A stretch of 64,000 nt of DNA from Flammulina velutipes (GCA_011800155.1 CM022376.1:2542001-2606000); one strand, 5' to 3'; numbered from the stretch's first letter, positions 1 to 10,203 are shown. The notes: generated by a model not told the origin, from the sequence alone. Translations and numbers: made by a program.

Positions 1-2
1 AA

Positions 3-1088
3 CATCACGCCGCGCCGTTGCTTTCACTCGTTACGGAATATGCGTGGAAGCGTGTACACCGTAAAGCCATGTTGGTCAACGATATCAAGTCGTTTCCCAG
101 ACGTTCACCGATTGACAATCTACGACACATATTGAATGAGATCAATGCCGAGACAGACGGCAAGATGGTCATCGAGGCCATGAACTGTATCATTGCCTTG
201 ACTCCCTCCCTTCTCCATCAGAAGCATTCCATAAGATATGCCGCACTCGTACTACTGTCTGAACAGTGCAAGGTCATTATATCTTCCCGCTTTCTCGACT
301 ATGTGCGAAACTACAAGGACCCCCGCGAACAGAGAGAGAGATTCATCTTTCAATTTCATCGTCGCGTTCACCGTCTCTATTTCTATCTCAGCGGAACCTA
401 CAAGATCCTCGACCGAAGCAGTCTACTTTCCTCTCTCCATCGAGACACTTGGACGATCAACTACAAATGGATCCAACCTATCAGTCGTGACATCGTCCTC
501 CCATCTCCATTTGACTTTGTTCGTGGGTACCTTTGCAAGATGAACAAGGTTGTACATGAAGATGTGATATATCAAGAGTTTCAAGCTCTACGAAAAAGAT
601 GGCAAAGAGGAGAAACAACCATGCTTCGCGTACATGCTGAAGCGCGAATGGCCAGATACCTCGCTAAAAGGCAGATAGTTCCCGTCGAGCGTGCTATTGG
701 CTGTTCCAAGAGAGCGTGTCGACCATGCGCTGAGAACACGTTTAAAACTTGGGACCCCAAGATGTGGCTTGGTCATCCCGAACCTGATATCCATAACGAT
801 GTGACGTCTCCCGAGGGTCAGGATGGTGTATCCTCTGATGAGGAACCTCCCCATGTCCCATGGTTGATAACACAGTACTCGGGCAAGCTCAGTGAGGACT
901 GGATGTTCCCTAACATCAAGGACCAGGATGAGTTGGTTGGGTTAAGATCATTGGAGGATCACTACGCGGACTGGAAGTTTATACAATCATACGATGAAGC
1001 ACACTGGCTTTGGGCTCGTGAACCGAGAGTGATACAGAAGAAACTCTGTTCTTGCTTTCCAGAAATCTCAGCCACAGATGTGTCGTAA
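3..1088 (+). CDS. OTT_1508-like deaminase, copy 1 (5' end cut by window)
   Basis: The frame is open to the left window edge, so the N-terminal ~60-100 residues are missing; 361 residues are visible. The protein shares AWKRVHRKA, RRVHRL.FY and the C-terminal zinc region with the other three deaminase genes in this window. Its active-site signature is VHAEARMARYL (H-x-E: zinc histidine plus proton-shuttling glutamate) followed about 20 residues later by GCSKRACRPC (S-K-x-x-C-x-x-C zinc cysteines). This combination matches the OTT_1508-like family of the nucleic acid/nucleotide deaminase superfamily, known from Orientia, Wolbachia and fungi. The C-terminus ends with a diverged EDWMFPNI block. 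It is the most diverged copy and has an extra acidic insert (SSDEEPP). Substrate is unknown; deamination is inferred from the motif only. Confidence 0.72.
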   Translation, partial: HHAAPLLSLVTEYAWKRVHRKAMLVNDIKSFPRRSPIDNLRHILNEINAETDGKMVIEAMNCIIALTPSLLHQKHSIRYAALVLLSEQCKVIISSRFLDYVRNYKDPREQRERFIFQFHRRVHRLYFYLSGTYKILDRSSLLSSLHRDTWTINYKWIQPISRDIVLPSPFDFVRGYLCKMNKVVHEDVIYQEFQALRKRWQRGETTMLRVHAEARMARYLAKRQIVPVERAIGCSKRACRPCAENTFKTWDPKMWLGHPEPDIHNDVTSPEGQDGVSSDEEPPHVPWLITQYSGKLSEDWMFPNIKDQDELVGLRSLEDHYADWKFIQSYDEAHWLWAREPRVIQKKLCSCFPEISATDVS

Positions 1089-1522
1089 ATGCTATTGAAT
1101 TTGATGTGATGAATGTTGTACATATGTAATAGTATCTGCTGATGCCATTGAGGTAGTGGGAACATCCATGCAATATGACTCGTCGTCAAGAAGGATTCGC
1201 GTGAAGCTATAGACTAGTACATGAGTGTTGTTTAGTAGCTAAGACATGACACAACTTGAAGTCAGAGGGAGGGAGGAACATGACATAATGACATACCTAA
1301 GTGGAGGGGTTACAGACGGAATGCTCAAAATGAGTCTGTGCAGAGTGCGAAGTCGACGATATGTTGATATGAGCACTTGGCGGATTATCCTATTAGTTCG
1401 ATAATCTGACCTTCGGGCGAAAGGGTAAATAGTGTACCGACAAAATGCTACCTACGTATTTCACAATCTGTGTTCCCGTTATCAACTACTCGATCCAACG
1501 CTTGTTCTAATGGTCTCTCGAA
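1089..1522. other. Non-coding 3' flank of deaminase copy 1
   Basis: No gene is visible. The segment 1190-1385 is the 3' flank of the deaminase gene; a diverged duplicate of it lies at about 5140-5365, behind a deaminase fragment. Confidence 0.5.
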
Positions 1523-1585
1523 GCATTAGTGGTGTAGCCGTAACAGTCTTTGACGACACTTGGGGTTCGACTCCCCGCTGATGCA
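1523..1585 (+). pseudogene. tRNA-like sequence, shortened
   Basis: A 62-nt stretch plus an A discriminator. The first seven bases GCATTAG pair with CTGATGC at the 3' end (one G-T). A good T-arm is present, GGGG-TTCGACT-CCCC, and a weak D-arm (TGT/ACA). The anticodon arm and variable loop are about 10 nt too short for a functional tRNA and do not pair well. I read it as a decayed tRNA or tRNA-derived repeat. tRNAscan-SE with covariance scoring would settle it. Confidence 0.35.
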
Positions 1586-1829
1586 TACATACCAGACAAA
1601 TGGACTTTCACCCAGTGTGTCCCGGATAAACGGTTTTGATACCTACTCCACCAGCCCCTCGTCTGTATAATGAGATGTTCAAAGCACTATCATATCCCTA
1701 TCCAAACGATATGAAAGTTTCGATGCTAGCTACGAATGAAGGTACATATATATTCAGGTGCTTTTTTTTTTACTGAGTTACATACAAGATCTATTCGTAA
1801 CTTTGACAGATAATATTCAGTGTATGTTG
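1586..1829. other. AT-rich intergenic stretch
   Basis: Nothing coding is seen. A run of nine or more T lies at about 1763-1772, on the downstream side of the minus-strand gene that ends at 1830. Confidence 0.4.
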
Positions 1830-2702
1830 TTAGGTAGCGATGTCAGGTTGTCTATGTTCCATAGCGGCAAGAATCCGACCAAGCAGCTCTAGTTTGCGCT
1901 CTTCCAGCTCGACAAACCTAGCACCGAATTCGCTGACTTTATCTACGAGTTGACGGAGAAGCTGGAGCATCTCTTTGAGTTGCTGTTGACTCTGTCGGAA
2001 TGCATCTCTGATCTCCGCCATATCGGCGATGGCACCGTCGAGCGGGTTTGGTTCCGGCCCCGCTGCGGTCACGGTCAGGTGACTCTCTGCGCGGGAGCGG
2101 GGGAGGGCTGAAAAGCGGTTAGTACGACCGGCTTGACTAGCGGTGTCGGACGTACCTGTGTCCGGAACTGAGATGTGGTCTTGGGGCGGCGGGGGAGACT
2201 CGAGGGTAGCCGCCCGCTTCTTGTTCTGCACATTCTCCGCTGAGTTGAGCAGGTTATTTTCCTGGGGCGGCGGTGCGGGAGAGTCGACGATAGCCGCCCG
2301 CTTCACATTTTCTGCCCGGTTCTGAGCCGCTTGAATGTGGACCGGGAGTTGAGTGGCGCGGGCCTCTTCAAATTCCCGGGCCGCTTGGATGTAGGACCGA
2401 TACGCCACATAGGTGTCGTTCTCCTTGTTGAAGCGTCTCATTTCGGCCTTGTTGTGTTCATGCACAATTCTTCGTTCGCGCTCGTCCGCCGCGTAGCGGG
2501 CATAGAATTCCGCCTGAGTTTCCTCTATGGTGGAGTCAAAAGCGGGCAGGGAGAGATACTGAGACGGGGCTGGTGCCGGGGCCTCTTCGACCGGGGCCGG
2601 GGGGTCACCGATGGCGGTGGCGAGGGAGAGGATGGCGGCTTGGGCGGTTTCCGGCGGAATGCCGTGGGCTTTGGCTAGGTTGGTGAGTAGAGAGGGAGGC
2701 AT
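1830..2702 (-). CDS. Hypothetical coiled-coil protein, 290 aa
   Basis: Single-exon frame of 290 aa starting at an ATG (2702). I do not recognise the family. The N-terminus (MPPSLLTNLAKAHGIPP) leads into a Pro/Ala-rich stretch, then a charged helical region (about 65-120), a low-complexity middle, and a C-terminal heptad-like helix (about 225-280; EIRDAF...LLRQLVDKV...LEERKLELL) likely to form a coiled coil. The middle contains an internal duplication: AENVKRAAIVDSPAPPPQE and AENVQNKKRAATLESPPPPQD. Base composition is richer in G+C than the flanks, consistent with real coding. A TATAAAAAG sits about 35 bases upstream of the ATG. The architecture resembles cargo proteins or Gag-like/ORF1 proteins of mobile elements, but no motif proves that. 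Confidence 0.55.
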   Translation of the reverse strand: MPPSLLTNLAKAHGIPPETAQAAILSLATAIGDPPAPVEEAPAPAPSQYLSLPAFDSTIEETQAEFYARYAADERERRIVHEHNKAEMRRFNKENDTYVAYRSYIQAAREFEEARATQLPVHIQAAQNRAENVKRAAIVDSPAPPPQENNLLNSAENVQNKKRAATLESPPPPQDHISVPDTGTSDTASQAGRTNRFSALPRSRAESHLTVTAAGPEPNPLDGAIADMAEIRDAFRQSQQQLKEMLQLLRQLVDKVSEFGARFVELEERKLELLGRILAAMEHRQPDIAT

Positions 2703-2736
2703 GGGTGGGGGATTTTTTTTGCTTGTGAGGTGCTCT

Positions 2737-2745
2737 CTTTTTATA
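2737..2745 (-). promoter_or_regulatory. TATA-like box
   Basis: TATAAAAAG on the minus strand about 35 bases ahead of the ATG of the coiled-coil gene. If used as a TATA box the leader would be very short. Confidence 0.35.
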
Positions 2746-3097
2746 CGTTTTCTGCTTGTACGCGGGGTAAGGATCGGCTTTTCCCGAGCGATAAGTGGTG
2801 GCGCGCGCGGGAGGGTGGCGGGAAGTCAAAAACATAATTTTGAATCTGTCGAGCTATGAAATCTGACATTGCGCGTTTATATGGAGGTGAAAACGGTGAG
2901 GTATCCGGTTACGAACCATCCTGAACTGTTAGTTGTACAGTTGGATGTTCGAACACGTGGTTTATGCGTATTTCGGCGTAATTAGCGACGTAGAGAGTGC
3001 ATTTGTTCACATTCACATCTACCATCCATGTTATCTCTTTATTGGAGTCTTATCGCACTGAGCCCATAGGAGTTGCGGTGTCCACGCGGGGAAGTCC

Positions 3098-3235
3098 GAC
3101 GCGACGCGTCTCTTTGGTCTTGTTTGTCAACACCCAGGAAATTCTTCTGCTTGACCACGACGACCAAACGACGACGACCACGAATACCAAAGCTCGATGT
3201 GGCCTCTTCAACGGCATTTACTGGTTGAAGCGTCT
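3098..3235 (+). repeat. Dispersed repeat B, copy 1
   Basis: Begins GACGCGACGCGT, then TTTGGTCTTGTTTGTCAACA and CAAGCTCGATGTGGCCTC-like sequence. Similar blocks occur at about 12137-12230 (+), 24578-24714 (-) and about 50252-50388 (+). No coding content. Confidence 0.5.
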
Positions 3236-4429
3236 CGTTGGACGGATGTATGGGCATCATTGCTCAGCGCCAGAATGGCACGTTTGTTTCCATTGTCGCC
3301 TACGTCCAAAATCTGACCTATAGGCTGTAGTTGTGGATTTGGAGGCAGCTATATGACACCTAGTTGTGGATTTGGAGGCAGAAAAGATTATACAAGGCTT
3401 CATTGTACGTCCTATGCCATTCCTTCGTGGACTTCCTAACATCGTTTTCTAGTCCGGGGTCGCAACACTACCATGGATTCGTAGGCGGAGAGATAGACCA
3501 CGGGCTACTGTATGCCATCGATTGGCTCGTAGGCGAAGATACGACGGCATCCTTAATCACAGAGGCAGCCCGCAGTCCTACCTACCTCGACTATAGCATC
3601 TGTGGCCCTTCGTCGGTTGTGCTGAACCGGTCGCCGTATTGCTCAACCTTCCGGTCCTTGGAAATATATGAAGGTGCCTTTCCTGCCTGTACGTTAGCGG
3701 ATATTGTGCTCACCTAGCTCCCCTAAGAACCCTGTCGACATTGCACACGACGAACACGTCGTCGTCTAACTCCTCCTACGCAGCGCCATGCTACGGAATC
3801 ATGTGTCTCATCCGAGCCAGGACATACGCGGACTGTCTCCATACATGCGTTCATGTCCTGGCCCAACGCTTTCCTCGCCCGAACGTCTCAATCCCTTTGT
3901 CCTATTTCATTTCCCTCTGGGCTCCAAGCCTTCGTCCACGTCTTATGTCCTCCAGTTGTCGCCAACCTACCTTCGTCGAGGGTCGGAATCTTCGACGAAG
4001 CGCCCTTCTACGACATTGTGTGGTTCATCCGAACCCATACGGACGATCAATGTCGATACACTCATACCGCCCGACGCTTTCCTCGCCCGAACTTCGTCCC
4101 CGTTCATGGTTTCCACCGTCTGTTTTGACGCCAACCTACCTTCGTCGAGCGACCAGAAGACCATCCCTCAAGCGCCATGGGGCATCGTATGTCTCATCTC
4201 ACATGCACAAACCGTGGATGGTCGGCGGCAAGACCGAATTAGAGAACAACGACGCTCAACGAACTCTGTTGGTTGACGATGTGCCGCCTCTCCTGGTATT
4301 GGCATCTTCTTTTATCAAAGCGAAGAAGCCCCCGAGGGAGCTTTGGGATTCATCTTCGCCTCCTCCATTCTTTGATGAAAGATTATGTGGGAAATGAGAG
4401 GAGGGGTTGGATGGGTGTGTGTTTGTCCA

Positions 4430-4960
4430 TTGCTTTACTTTGTGCTGGTCCTGATATCTCTGATAGGAGCGTTTCTCACACAGGGAGGTGCACCAGGTAT
4501 CCTCGCGCGGAGAAAGAGAGAGACATACAAATTTCTCAGTCATATCTGGGCTATCGTCGACTGTCGCAGGACCATCAAGGTATGCTAATTGTCTTTATTG
4601 TCTGTTCACTGAGCTCATCCAAGCCCCGCAGATCTTTGCCTGAGTTTTCTATCCTACAAGAATCATGGAACGAGGACATGTTCGACATGATGGAAGTTGA
4701 GCATGCACGCCAGATCTCTCCCTGCGCTCGATACTCCCGTGGTACAGCGACGTGAACGGTATACCAATCCCGACTTCGCAGGTGACCGTACCATGTCCCG
4801 TCCGGTGGAGCACAAGGAGCGGGATGCATATCTTTGAGTCGCTCTCGTCTTCACCTTTGTCCTTCTTTGGGTTGGTGGATGCAGAGGTTATAGGTAAGGG
4901 GGATGCAGCATTAGCGACCTTTCGCTGGGCTGCTCATAGAACGGGAATGGCGGGGAGGTC
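4430..4960 (+). pseudogene. Decayed gene fragment, family 2
   Basis: A fragment of an unrecognised gene. The block TATCGTCGACT...GCAGGACCATCAAG/GTATGC, an intron-like stretch, then CCCCGCAG/ATCTTTGCC is matched at about 23250-23400 (minus strand) and more weakly at 13690-13800. The later block TTGGGTTGGTGGATGCAGA recurs at 13970, 20226 and 33808. Frames are broken in all copies. Confidence 0.35.
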
Positions 4961-5044
4961 TGTACGATGTTGTTGCCCGTCAGTAGGCTGCAATTTGTAT
5001 TTATTACCGACCTTCTGCAGTGCAGTACGATGCAGTACCATATG

Positions 5045-5365
5045 AACGCGTACATGGACTTTTTTACCGTCTCTGTTTCTATTTGAGCGGAACCTACAAG
5101 ATCCTCGACCGAAGCAATCTACTTGCCGGTCTATGAACGCTTCCCGAGATTGTGGAGCTATACTAGACTGGTACATGATTATTGTGAAGTAGCTGAGACG
5201 CTACATGATTAAGAAGGAGGGATGGGGAACTCTATGTTAGTGACATAGATAGATGGAGAGCCCACAGGCAGAGCACTCAAAATAAATCAGTAGACAGCGC
5301 CTCGGAGTAATTTGAGTCGACGCTACGATCTTATGCGCACTCGAAAGAGTACCTTACTAGTTTCT
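5045..5365 (+). pseudogene. Relic of deaminase copy 1 plus its 3' flank
   Basis: The bases around 5057-5130 match 367-430 of the partial deaminase gene, including GCGGAACCTACAAGATCCTC and GACCGAAGCA. They are followed directly by sequence related to the 3' flank at 1190-1385. The ~650 bp between (including the zinc motifs) is deleted, so this is a non-functional duplicate. Confidence 0.6.
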
Positions 5366-5765
5366 GCGTTGTTTGAAAGCGGAAGTTGCCAGTGATGGGC
5401 CCATGGTGCGCCACACCTCGACGCGAATGAGTATGGGGCGATACTGCTGAGGGGAGCGGTTCAAACAAATGGGACGCTGCTTCAATTCGTAATTTCTACA
5501 GTAAATGAGCTTACCTCGCCTTCGTCGAGGTTGAGGGATAAAAAGGGAACCGGTGAAGCTGACCACGACGTGAATCAAACACCGAAAGTGTGCGTGGGAA
5601 ACGAGGGCGCTTTATCCTGGTACGCTCTCTTCCAAAACATATATCAAGTGCAGTCCGATATGTAGCTCACGGAGGCGCGTCGCGTGCAGATGCATTGTTA
5701 TGGAGACTATTACTTTATTCATCGTATCAAAGAAATACAAATACAAAAGGAACATTATATAGCAA

Positions 5766-7034
5766 CTACTTTCTGCCCCAATGAGCCAAAGCTCGTTCGT
5801 ACCTCTCTTTGAACTCAACCGATCTAATGTAGTTGTCGAATTTGTCCATTCCAGCCGTGTACGAGGGATCATCGATGTTCGGGCACATCCAATCGACCTG
5901 GACCTTGGCCGTTGGCATTGTGATCGAAAACTTCTCCTCTCTCAATCTTACGTCCAGAACGCACTGAAAGCACGCCCGACACGCTCTCTTGGAGCATCCA
6001 ATCACATAATCAACGAGAGGAATATCGTTCCTCGTCAGATAGTCCGCCATTTGCGCTTCGGGATGCACATACAGTGTCTGCGTGTCACCTGCGTGCCATA
6101 ACTCGCCGTTCTTGAAACGAGGGAAGAGCTTTATAATTTCTTCCCGGGTCGGCCTGTACCCGAACGCCTCGACAATATCACACGCGTGGTCTATCGATGA
6201 ACGGGGGAGGCGCAGGACTACGGGAGGAATGGGACGAAGCCATCGAGGTGTAAGCTGCCATTCAGGCCTCAACATCTTCCGCTTGGGGTTGAGCAAGGCT
6301 TCGATTCCGTACTGGTAGAAATGCAGTCGGTGGACACGGCGATAGAAGAATCCGACGAAAATGAGATCGCTGATACTCCTTTCAACAGCTGGCACTAGAA
6401 GAGGCGATGTGAGGATAGTTTCTGAATGGGCCATGAGAGCCTTGAGAGTCTCGAGGCGTTTGCCGTGGTCGTCACTGAGCAAAGAAGGGGTCAGTGAGAC
6501 GATGCTGTTGAATGCCGTCAAAACATTCGTCTCGGTTGGTTTCATTGCAACAAGTCTGGTGAGGATTTCCAAGGTGGTTTCTTTATCGTCACTGAAAGGA
6601 TTTCCAGCGTTGATGACAAGGTTAGCTTTGCGATGAACACGTTTCCATGCGTAGCGTGCGATCAGAGCCAAGATGTCGTGTACAACGTGCTCAGTCGATT
6701 GGGGATCGCGAGCTAGACCATTTATTGCTGAGATGAACTGGGTCGTGTATTCCTGTAGATCCTGGGAGACGGGCACGTTGGTCGAAAGGATGATCTCCAG
6801 ATTGCGGGTGGAGGTATTGGAGGCCAAGGCCGCTGCGATGCTCTGGCCTGTGGCATCCGACACAAGACAAAACGAGATCCAATTCAGAACCAACAGAATC
6901 CTCCCGTTGTCTTCCTGAGGCGGCCGATTGGGGCGGAGGCAGCCGTCGGCGTTGACATTCATTCGTGGTGCTGCATAGAGCTTCTGGCTCGCGAAAAAGG
7001 AGAAGTGTTTATCGAATTGGGACGACTGGGACAT
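5766..7034 (-). CDS. OTT_1508-like deaminase, copy 2
   Basis: Complete 422-aa frame. The start MSQSSQFDKHFSFF aligns with the starts of the other complete copies. Residues ~1-250 are a helical N-terminal region of unknown function, with blocks RILLVLNWISFCLVS, ARYAWKRVHRKA and FYRRVHRLHFYQYG. The catalytic region is near 320-355: VHPEAQMADYL (H-x-E) and IGCSKRACRAC (S-K-x-x-C-x-x-C), followed by WMCPNI. All zinc ligands and the catalytic glutamate are present, so it may be active. An intron with consensus GTGAGT and CCAG ends immediately before the ATG. No signal peptide or membrane helix is evident. Homology to the OTT_1508 deaminase group is by motif; the substrate (nucleotide, RNA or DNA) is unknown. 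Confidence 0.75.
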   Translation of the reverse strand: MSQSSQFDKHFSFFASQKLYAAPRMNVNADGCLRPNRPPQEDNGRILLVLNWISFCLVSDATGQSIAAALASNTSTRNLEIILSTNVPVSQDLQEYTTQFISAINGLARDPQSTEHVVHDILALIARYAWKRVHRKANLVINAGNPFSDDKETTLEILTRLVAMKPTETNVLTAFNSIVSLTPSLLSDDHGKRLETLKALMAHSETILTSPLLVPAVERSISDLIFVGFFYRRVHRLHFYQYGIEALLNPKRKMLRPEWQLTPRWLRPIPPVVLRLPRSSIDHACDIVEAFGYRPTREEIIKLFPRFKNGELWHAGDTQTLYVHPEAQMADYLTRNDIPLVDYVIGCSKRACRACFQCVLDVRLREEKFSITMPTAKVQVDWMCPNIDDPSYTAGMDKFDNYIRSVEFKERYERALAHWGRK

Positions 7035-7083
7035 CTGGAATTGGGTTTATTATTGGAATAAAAACTGGCAGAATGAGACTCAC
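7035..7083 (-). other. 5'-UTR intron of deaminase copy 2
   Basis: GTGAGTCTC... to ...CCAATTCCAG, 49 nt, with the acceptor AG directly touching the ATG. Copies 3 and 4 have the same arrangement. Confidence 0.6.
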
Positions 7084-7355
7084 CGGTGAGGGGAACTTGC
7101 GAAGGGGCACCAGGCTGCATGTGCCACGTGTAAGATCGCGTGTAAGTCGTTCACGAGCCCAGGAAGGCGACGAGGCAACGTCAAGCATGCGACGAGCACA
7201 AGTAGTCTCCGGCCCTGGTGTGTAATGCTGGAAAGTCAGCCCGTCATGGAAATGTTGCTCACAGTAGAAGAACACAAGCAACCAGCACCGTGCGCCCATA
7301 ACGCCAAAGTTTTACTTCCCCATGGAATGACCATGATCGACAAATTATTTATATA

Positions 7356-7413
7356 CCCCCTCGGAGGGATCGAACCTCCCAGGCATGAAGCCTGGCTCCG
7401 AATAGCGAGGGAG
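7356..7413 (-). pseudogene. tRNA-like sequence with TCA anticodon-like loop
   Basis: On the minus strand CTCCCTC pairs with GAGGGGG (one G-T) as an acceptor stem. A perfect anticodon-type arm CCAGG-CTTCATG-CCTGG and a perfect T-arm GGAGG-TTCGATC-CCTCC (good B box) are present. The D-arm is only GCT-ATTCGG-AGC and there is no variable loop, giving about 58 nt, so it is too short for a normal tRNA. The loop would read TCA (opal/selenocysteine type), which argues for decay or a tRNA-derived element. TATATAAAT (7347-7355) abuts its 3' end. Confidence 0.35.
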
Positions 7414-8168
7414 AGAAGGTGGGACAATAGACGCAAGCTTTGTGCCAACGATGTTGTGCACCCTCATCGCCCAAGACATCGGTATGGACGCGTGGCGAGT
7501 GTGCGCAGAGTAATCGTAATCGTACGAAAAGGGCGTTAAGGCAGGATGATGGCGATAGACGAGTAATTCAATGTGTATCCTTGGCTATGTTAGTTCCGGG
7601 CGACGTGATGCAAAGACGACGCACCATGAACATCTGCCCCGTAGAGACATATCCTGAGCGCCGGGCCTTCCAAGATGGTGGTCGAAGACGAGGTGACTTC
7701 CGTCCAGCAAGACATCCGAGTCAGACGATGGATGTCGAAAAGAGTGATACCCTGTCCTCTCCCCAGTCAAGACACGATAAGTATCTAGAGAGCCCAGACG
7801 GACATTGAGGCTATTAGCGCCAAACGAGTGGTCACCTATTCCCTGTTTGTAGATTATCTCTAAACAACGTGTTTGTGACGTACCGTGAATGCTTTCATCT
7901 GCGGGCAAGTATATCGCTGACAAGTCCGGAAGGCATGCGAGGACATGGATGTGGTGGTTGGAGAACAAGAGGGAAGCGCCGGCGGGGAGCTCGTGCCAAT
8001 CAAGCGCCAACAGCACGTGGCATTTTGTGGCGCTCGACAACGGCAGATTATCCTCAATTCGTAGCAGTGTTTATTCAACGAAAACAGTCATACTCGTTGT
8101 TCTCGGAGCGATGCATATTGTAAATAGGCATCTTCTAGTTCCTTTCCCTCGAAATGTGTTGAGTATCT
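7414..8168. other. Intergenic, no gene seen
   Basis: Short overlapping frames only, with no recognisable domain. The right end leads into the promoter of the F-box gene at 8241. Confidence 0.4.
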
Positions 8169-8191
8169 CGTGGGAAATACTTCCGGCCCGG
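8169..8191 (+). promoter_or_regulatory. Shared upstream motif of the F-box subfamily
   Basis: CGTGGGAAA-n5-TCCGG-n-CCGG-like motif 72 bases ahead of the ATG. Near-identical motifs lie 67-81 bases ahead of the ATGs of the four related F-box genes, so it is a candidate binding site kept with the family. Confidence 0.45.
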
Positions 8192-8240
8192 GGACCATTC
8201 AACTGTGTTCTCGCTTCCTCGCGGCGCTCACCATATAAGA

Positions 8241-9934
8241 ATGTCTTCACAGAGGTATGGAGTATTCTGACATTCAATCTCATTGCCAGATAGTAACACA
8301 TTAAAAGTGAATCATCGTGCTCAGCTGGTGGTGACAGTGATTGCCTTCTGCAGCGGTTGAAGGATATCCAGGAGCGCACTACATCCAGCAAACAATACCT
8401 TTCCAACTCATATGTATCACCGTTCTTGACAACCAACGATCCTCATCCTTATCTCTCCGGATTTTCTGCCTCAGTGCGTCCGATACAGATCCTCTCAGAC
8501 GAAGATCTCCCGTCTCTGGATCGAATTATATACGATCTCCAAAACATCGTGGAAGGCGCAAAACAAACCCGAGACGATATCTTGACATCCTCTAACCATA
8601 TCAAAACCCTACTCCATCCCGTACGGTCCCTTCCCGATGATATCCTTCTACACATCTTCGAATGGTGTGTCCTTAGTGAGAGGCTCTATTGGGACGATTA
8701 TGGCTCCCTCGATAGCAATTATGAGCCCTGGCAGCTAACTCATGTCTGCCGCCGCTGGCGCAGCCTTACCCTTGCATTCCCTCGCCTCTGGTCCGACGTG
8801 CACATCCCTCCTCCCCTTTCTTCTTGGCATGACACGATTCCGCCCCGCGAAAGTGCTTTAGCTTCCCGGTTAGGTCTTCAGCTGGAAAGATCCAATGCAC
8901 TCCTTGCTGTCAAGTTCGGCTACCACCCAGGGGAAACCTGCTCATACGTCCTGAGCAGGGAAATGCGGGGAATTTGGTCACTTCTGAGATTGACAACAGA
9001 TCGTTGGAAGAGTCTGTTCATGATTGCCTGTTCTCGAAAAGATGATGACGTCTTTTTGGGATGCACCTTTCGGAATCTTATACATTTGGAGGTCATGGAC
9101 AATGACGTTGATGAAAGTTTCGTCTTCACAGCCTTTAGGCAAACACCCAACCTCATTCACCTCCGTACGGGTCGCGAGATATGTCTCGATATTAATTGGA
9201 ACAACCTCATATCTTACAATCCCTGTTCCACCTCTCTGGCTGCTCACTCATCGTTGCCGTCACTACAACGACTAACTATTGGTGAACCCAACAATTTGCG
9301 CCACGATCCACTCGATTTCATCGACCAGTTGCCTCCTCTCTCCCTACCTGCTCTACATACCCTCCGAATTACTCTCACTTACGGCGGCGATGACGACGAC
9401 GACGTCAAGATATTCGACTACCTGTCAATGCCACGTTTGGAATGCCTCCAGATAACATATTCTTTGGGGACCCCTACTTCCCCCAACCTTCGTCGATGGG
9501 AAAATCTACGGAATCTTTCACTTTCCTTCGAAAATACCCTCACGTTGGAGGGTGTTCGGAATGTCGTTTCTTCCCTCACTGGGGCGTCGCGTGTAACGTC
9601 GCTTCATCTTGCAGACAGTCGGTTGGTGGAGACGAAAGCATTGCTTATGAATGGGATAGATGATATATTTCCGTGTTTGGAGAGCTTGACGTTGGACACT
9701 AAACTGGCGTGGGTTCAGCTACATAATGTACGGGGAATCATTGAATCTCGGCTCAATGTGCCCGAACCAAAGATACGGGAGTTGAGGATAAACATGGACA
9801 GAGTCTTTCCGAGTTGGGGCGGTCCACCTTGCGTTGCCGACTATTACTGGCAAACTGCTTGGGAGGAGACTTTCAAGAGATTCTGTTCATTAGGCATTAA
9901 GGTTATCTCGACGGGCGATGTGACTGATTTTTGA
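8241..9934 (+). CDS. F-box/LRR-like protein, 546 aa, two exons
   Basis: Exon 1 is 14 nt (8241-8254, ATGTCTTCACAGAG), intron 8255-8307, exon 2 8308-9934; the join keeps the frame (547 codons). This start is chosen because the same tiny exon occurs in four relatives. After a Cys/Gly N-terminus and a helix (LDRIIYDLQNIVEGAKQTRDDIL, about 80-100) comes the F-box: PVRSLPDDILLHIFEWC, then PWQLTHVCRRWRSLTLAFPRLW. The rest is irregular leucine-rich repeat sequence (LPALHTLRI, LRNLSL, VTSLHL, FPCLESLTL). F-box proteins recruit substrates to SCF ubiquitin ligases through Skp1; the LRR part would bind the target, which is unknown. It stands 270 bases upstream of a paralogue in the same orientation. Confidence 0.85.
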
Positions 9935-10122
9935 TACCTACATAATTCGTTCTATAGGTCCTACCATAATAAATGCCCGGCGTTTGCTATATATAGCATG
10001 GAAACGGGGAGAAAAGAGAGCTGGACATACGTCCAAAAAATGGGCTACGATTCACTGTTGACATCCCTAAAAAGGTGCACGTCTCGTCTTGGAACAACGC
10101 TACTAGCTTTGTAGCGATGATC

Positions 10123-10145
10123 CGTGGGAAAGTAGTCCGGTCCGG
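10123..10145 (+). promoter_or_regulatory. Shared upstream motif of the F-box subfamily
   Basis: CGTGGGAAAGTAGTCCGGTC, 81 bases ahead of the ATG at 10204. An ACACGTTCCAA block just downstream is shared with the gene at 20883. Confidence 0.45.
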
Positions 10146-10203
10146 GAACAAACCGAACACGTTCCAACATCTTACCTACCATCTACGATAACCTGCACAC
10201 AAT

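Larger units (their letters stand above)
2703..5044. other. Decayed region with dispersed repeat fragments
   Basis: No intact gene is visible; frames are short and overlap on both strands. It contains a copy of a dispersed repeat (3098-3235) and a copy of a decayed gene family (about 4430-4960) whose exon junction GACCATCAAG/GTATGC...CCGCAG is repeated in other parts of the window. The region 3730-4280 is low-complexity, with several near-tandem blocks (for example TTTCCTCGCCCGAAC at about 3871 and 4077). Confidence 0.4.

Noticed and set aside
3741..4397. 218-aa plus-strand protein
   Set aside because: Ser/Pro/Arg-rich sequence in a locally repetitive stretch, with long overlapping frames in the other two phases. 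No sign of coding selection.
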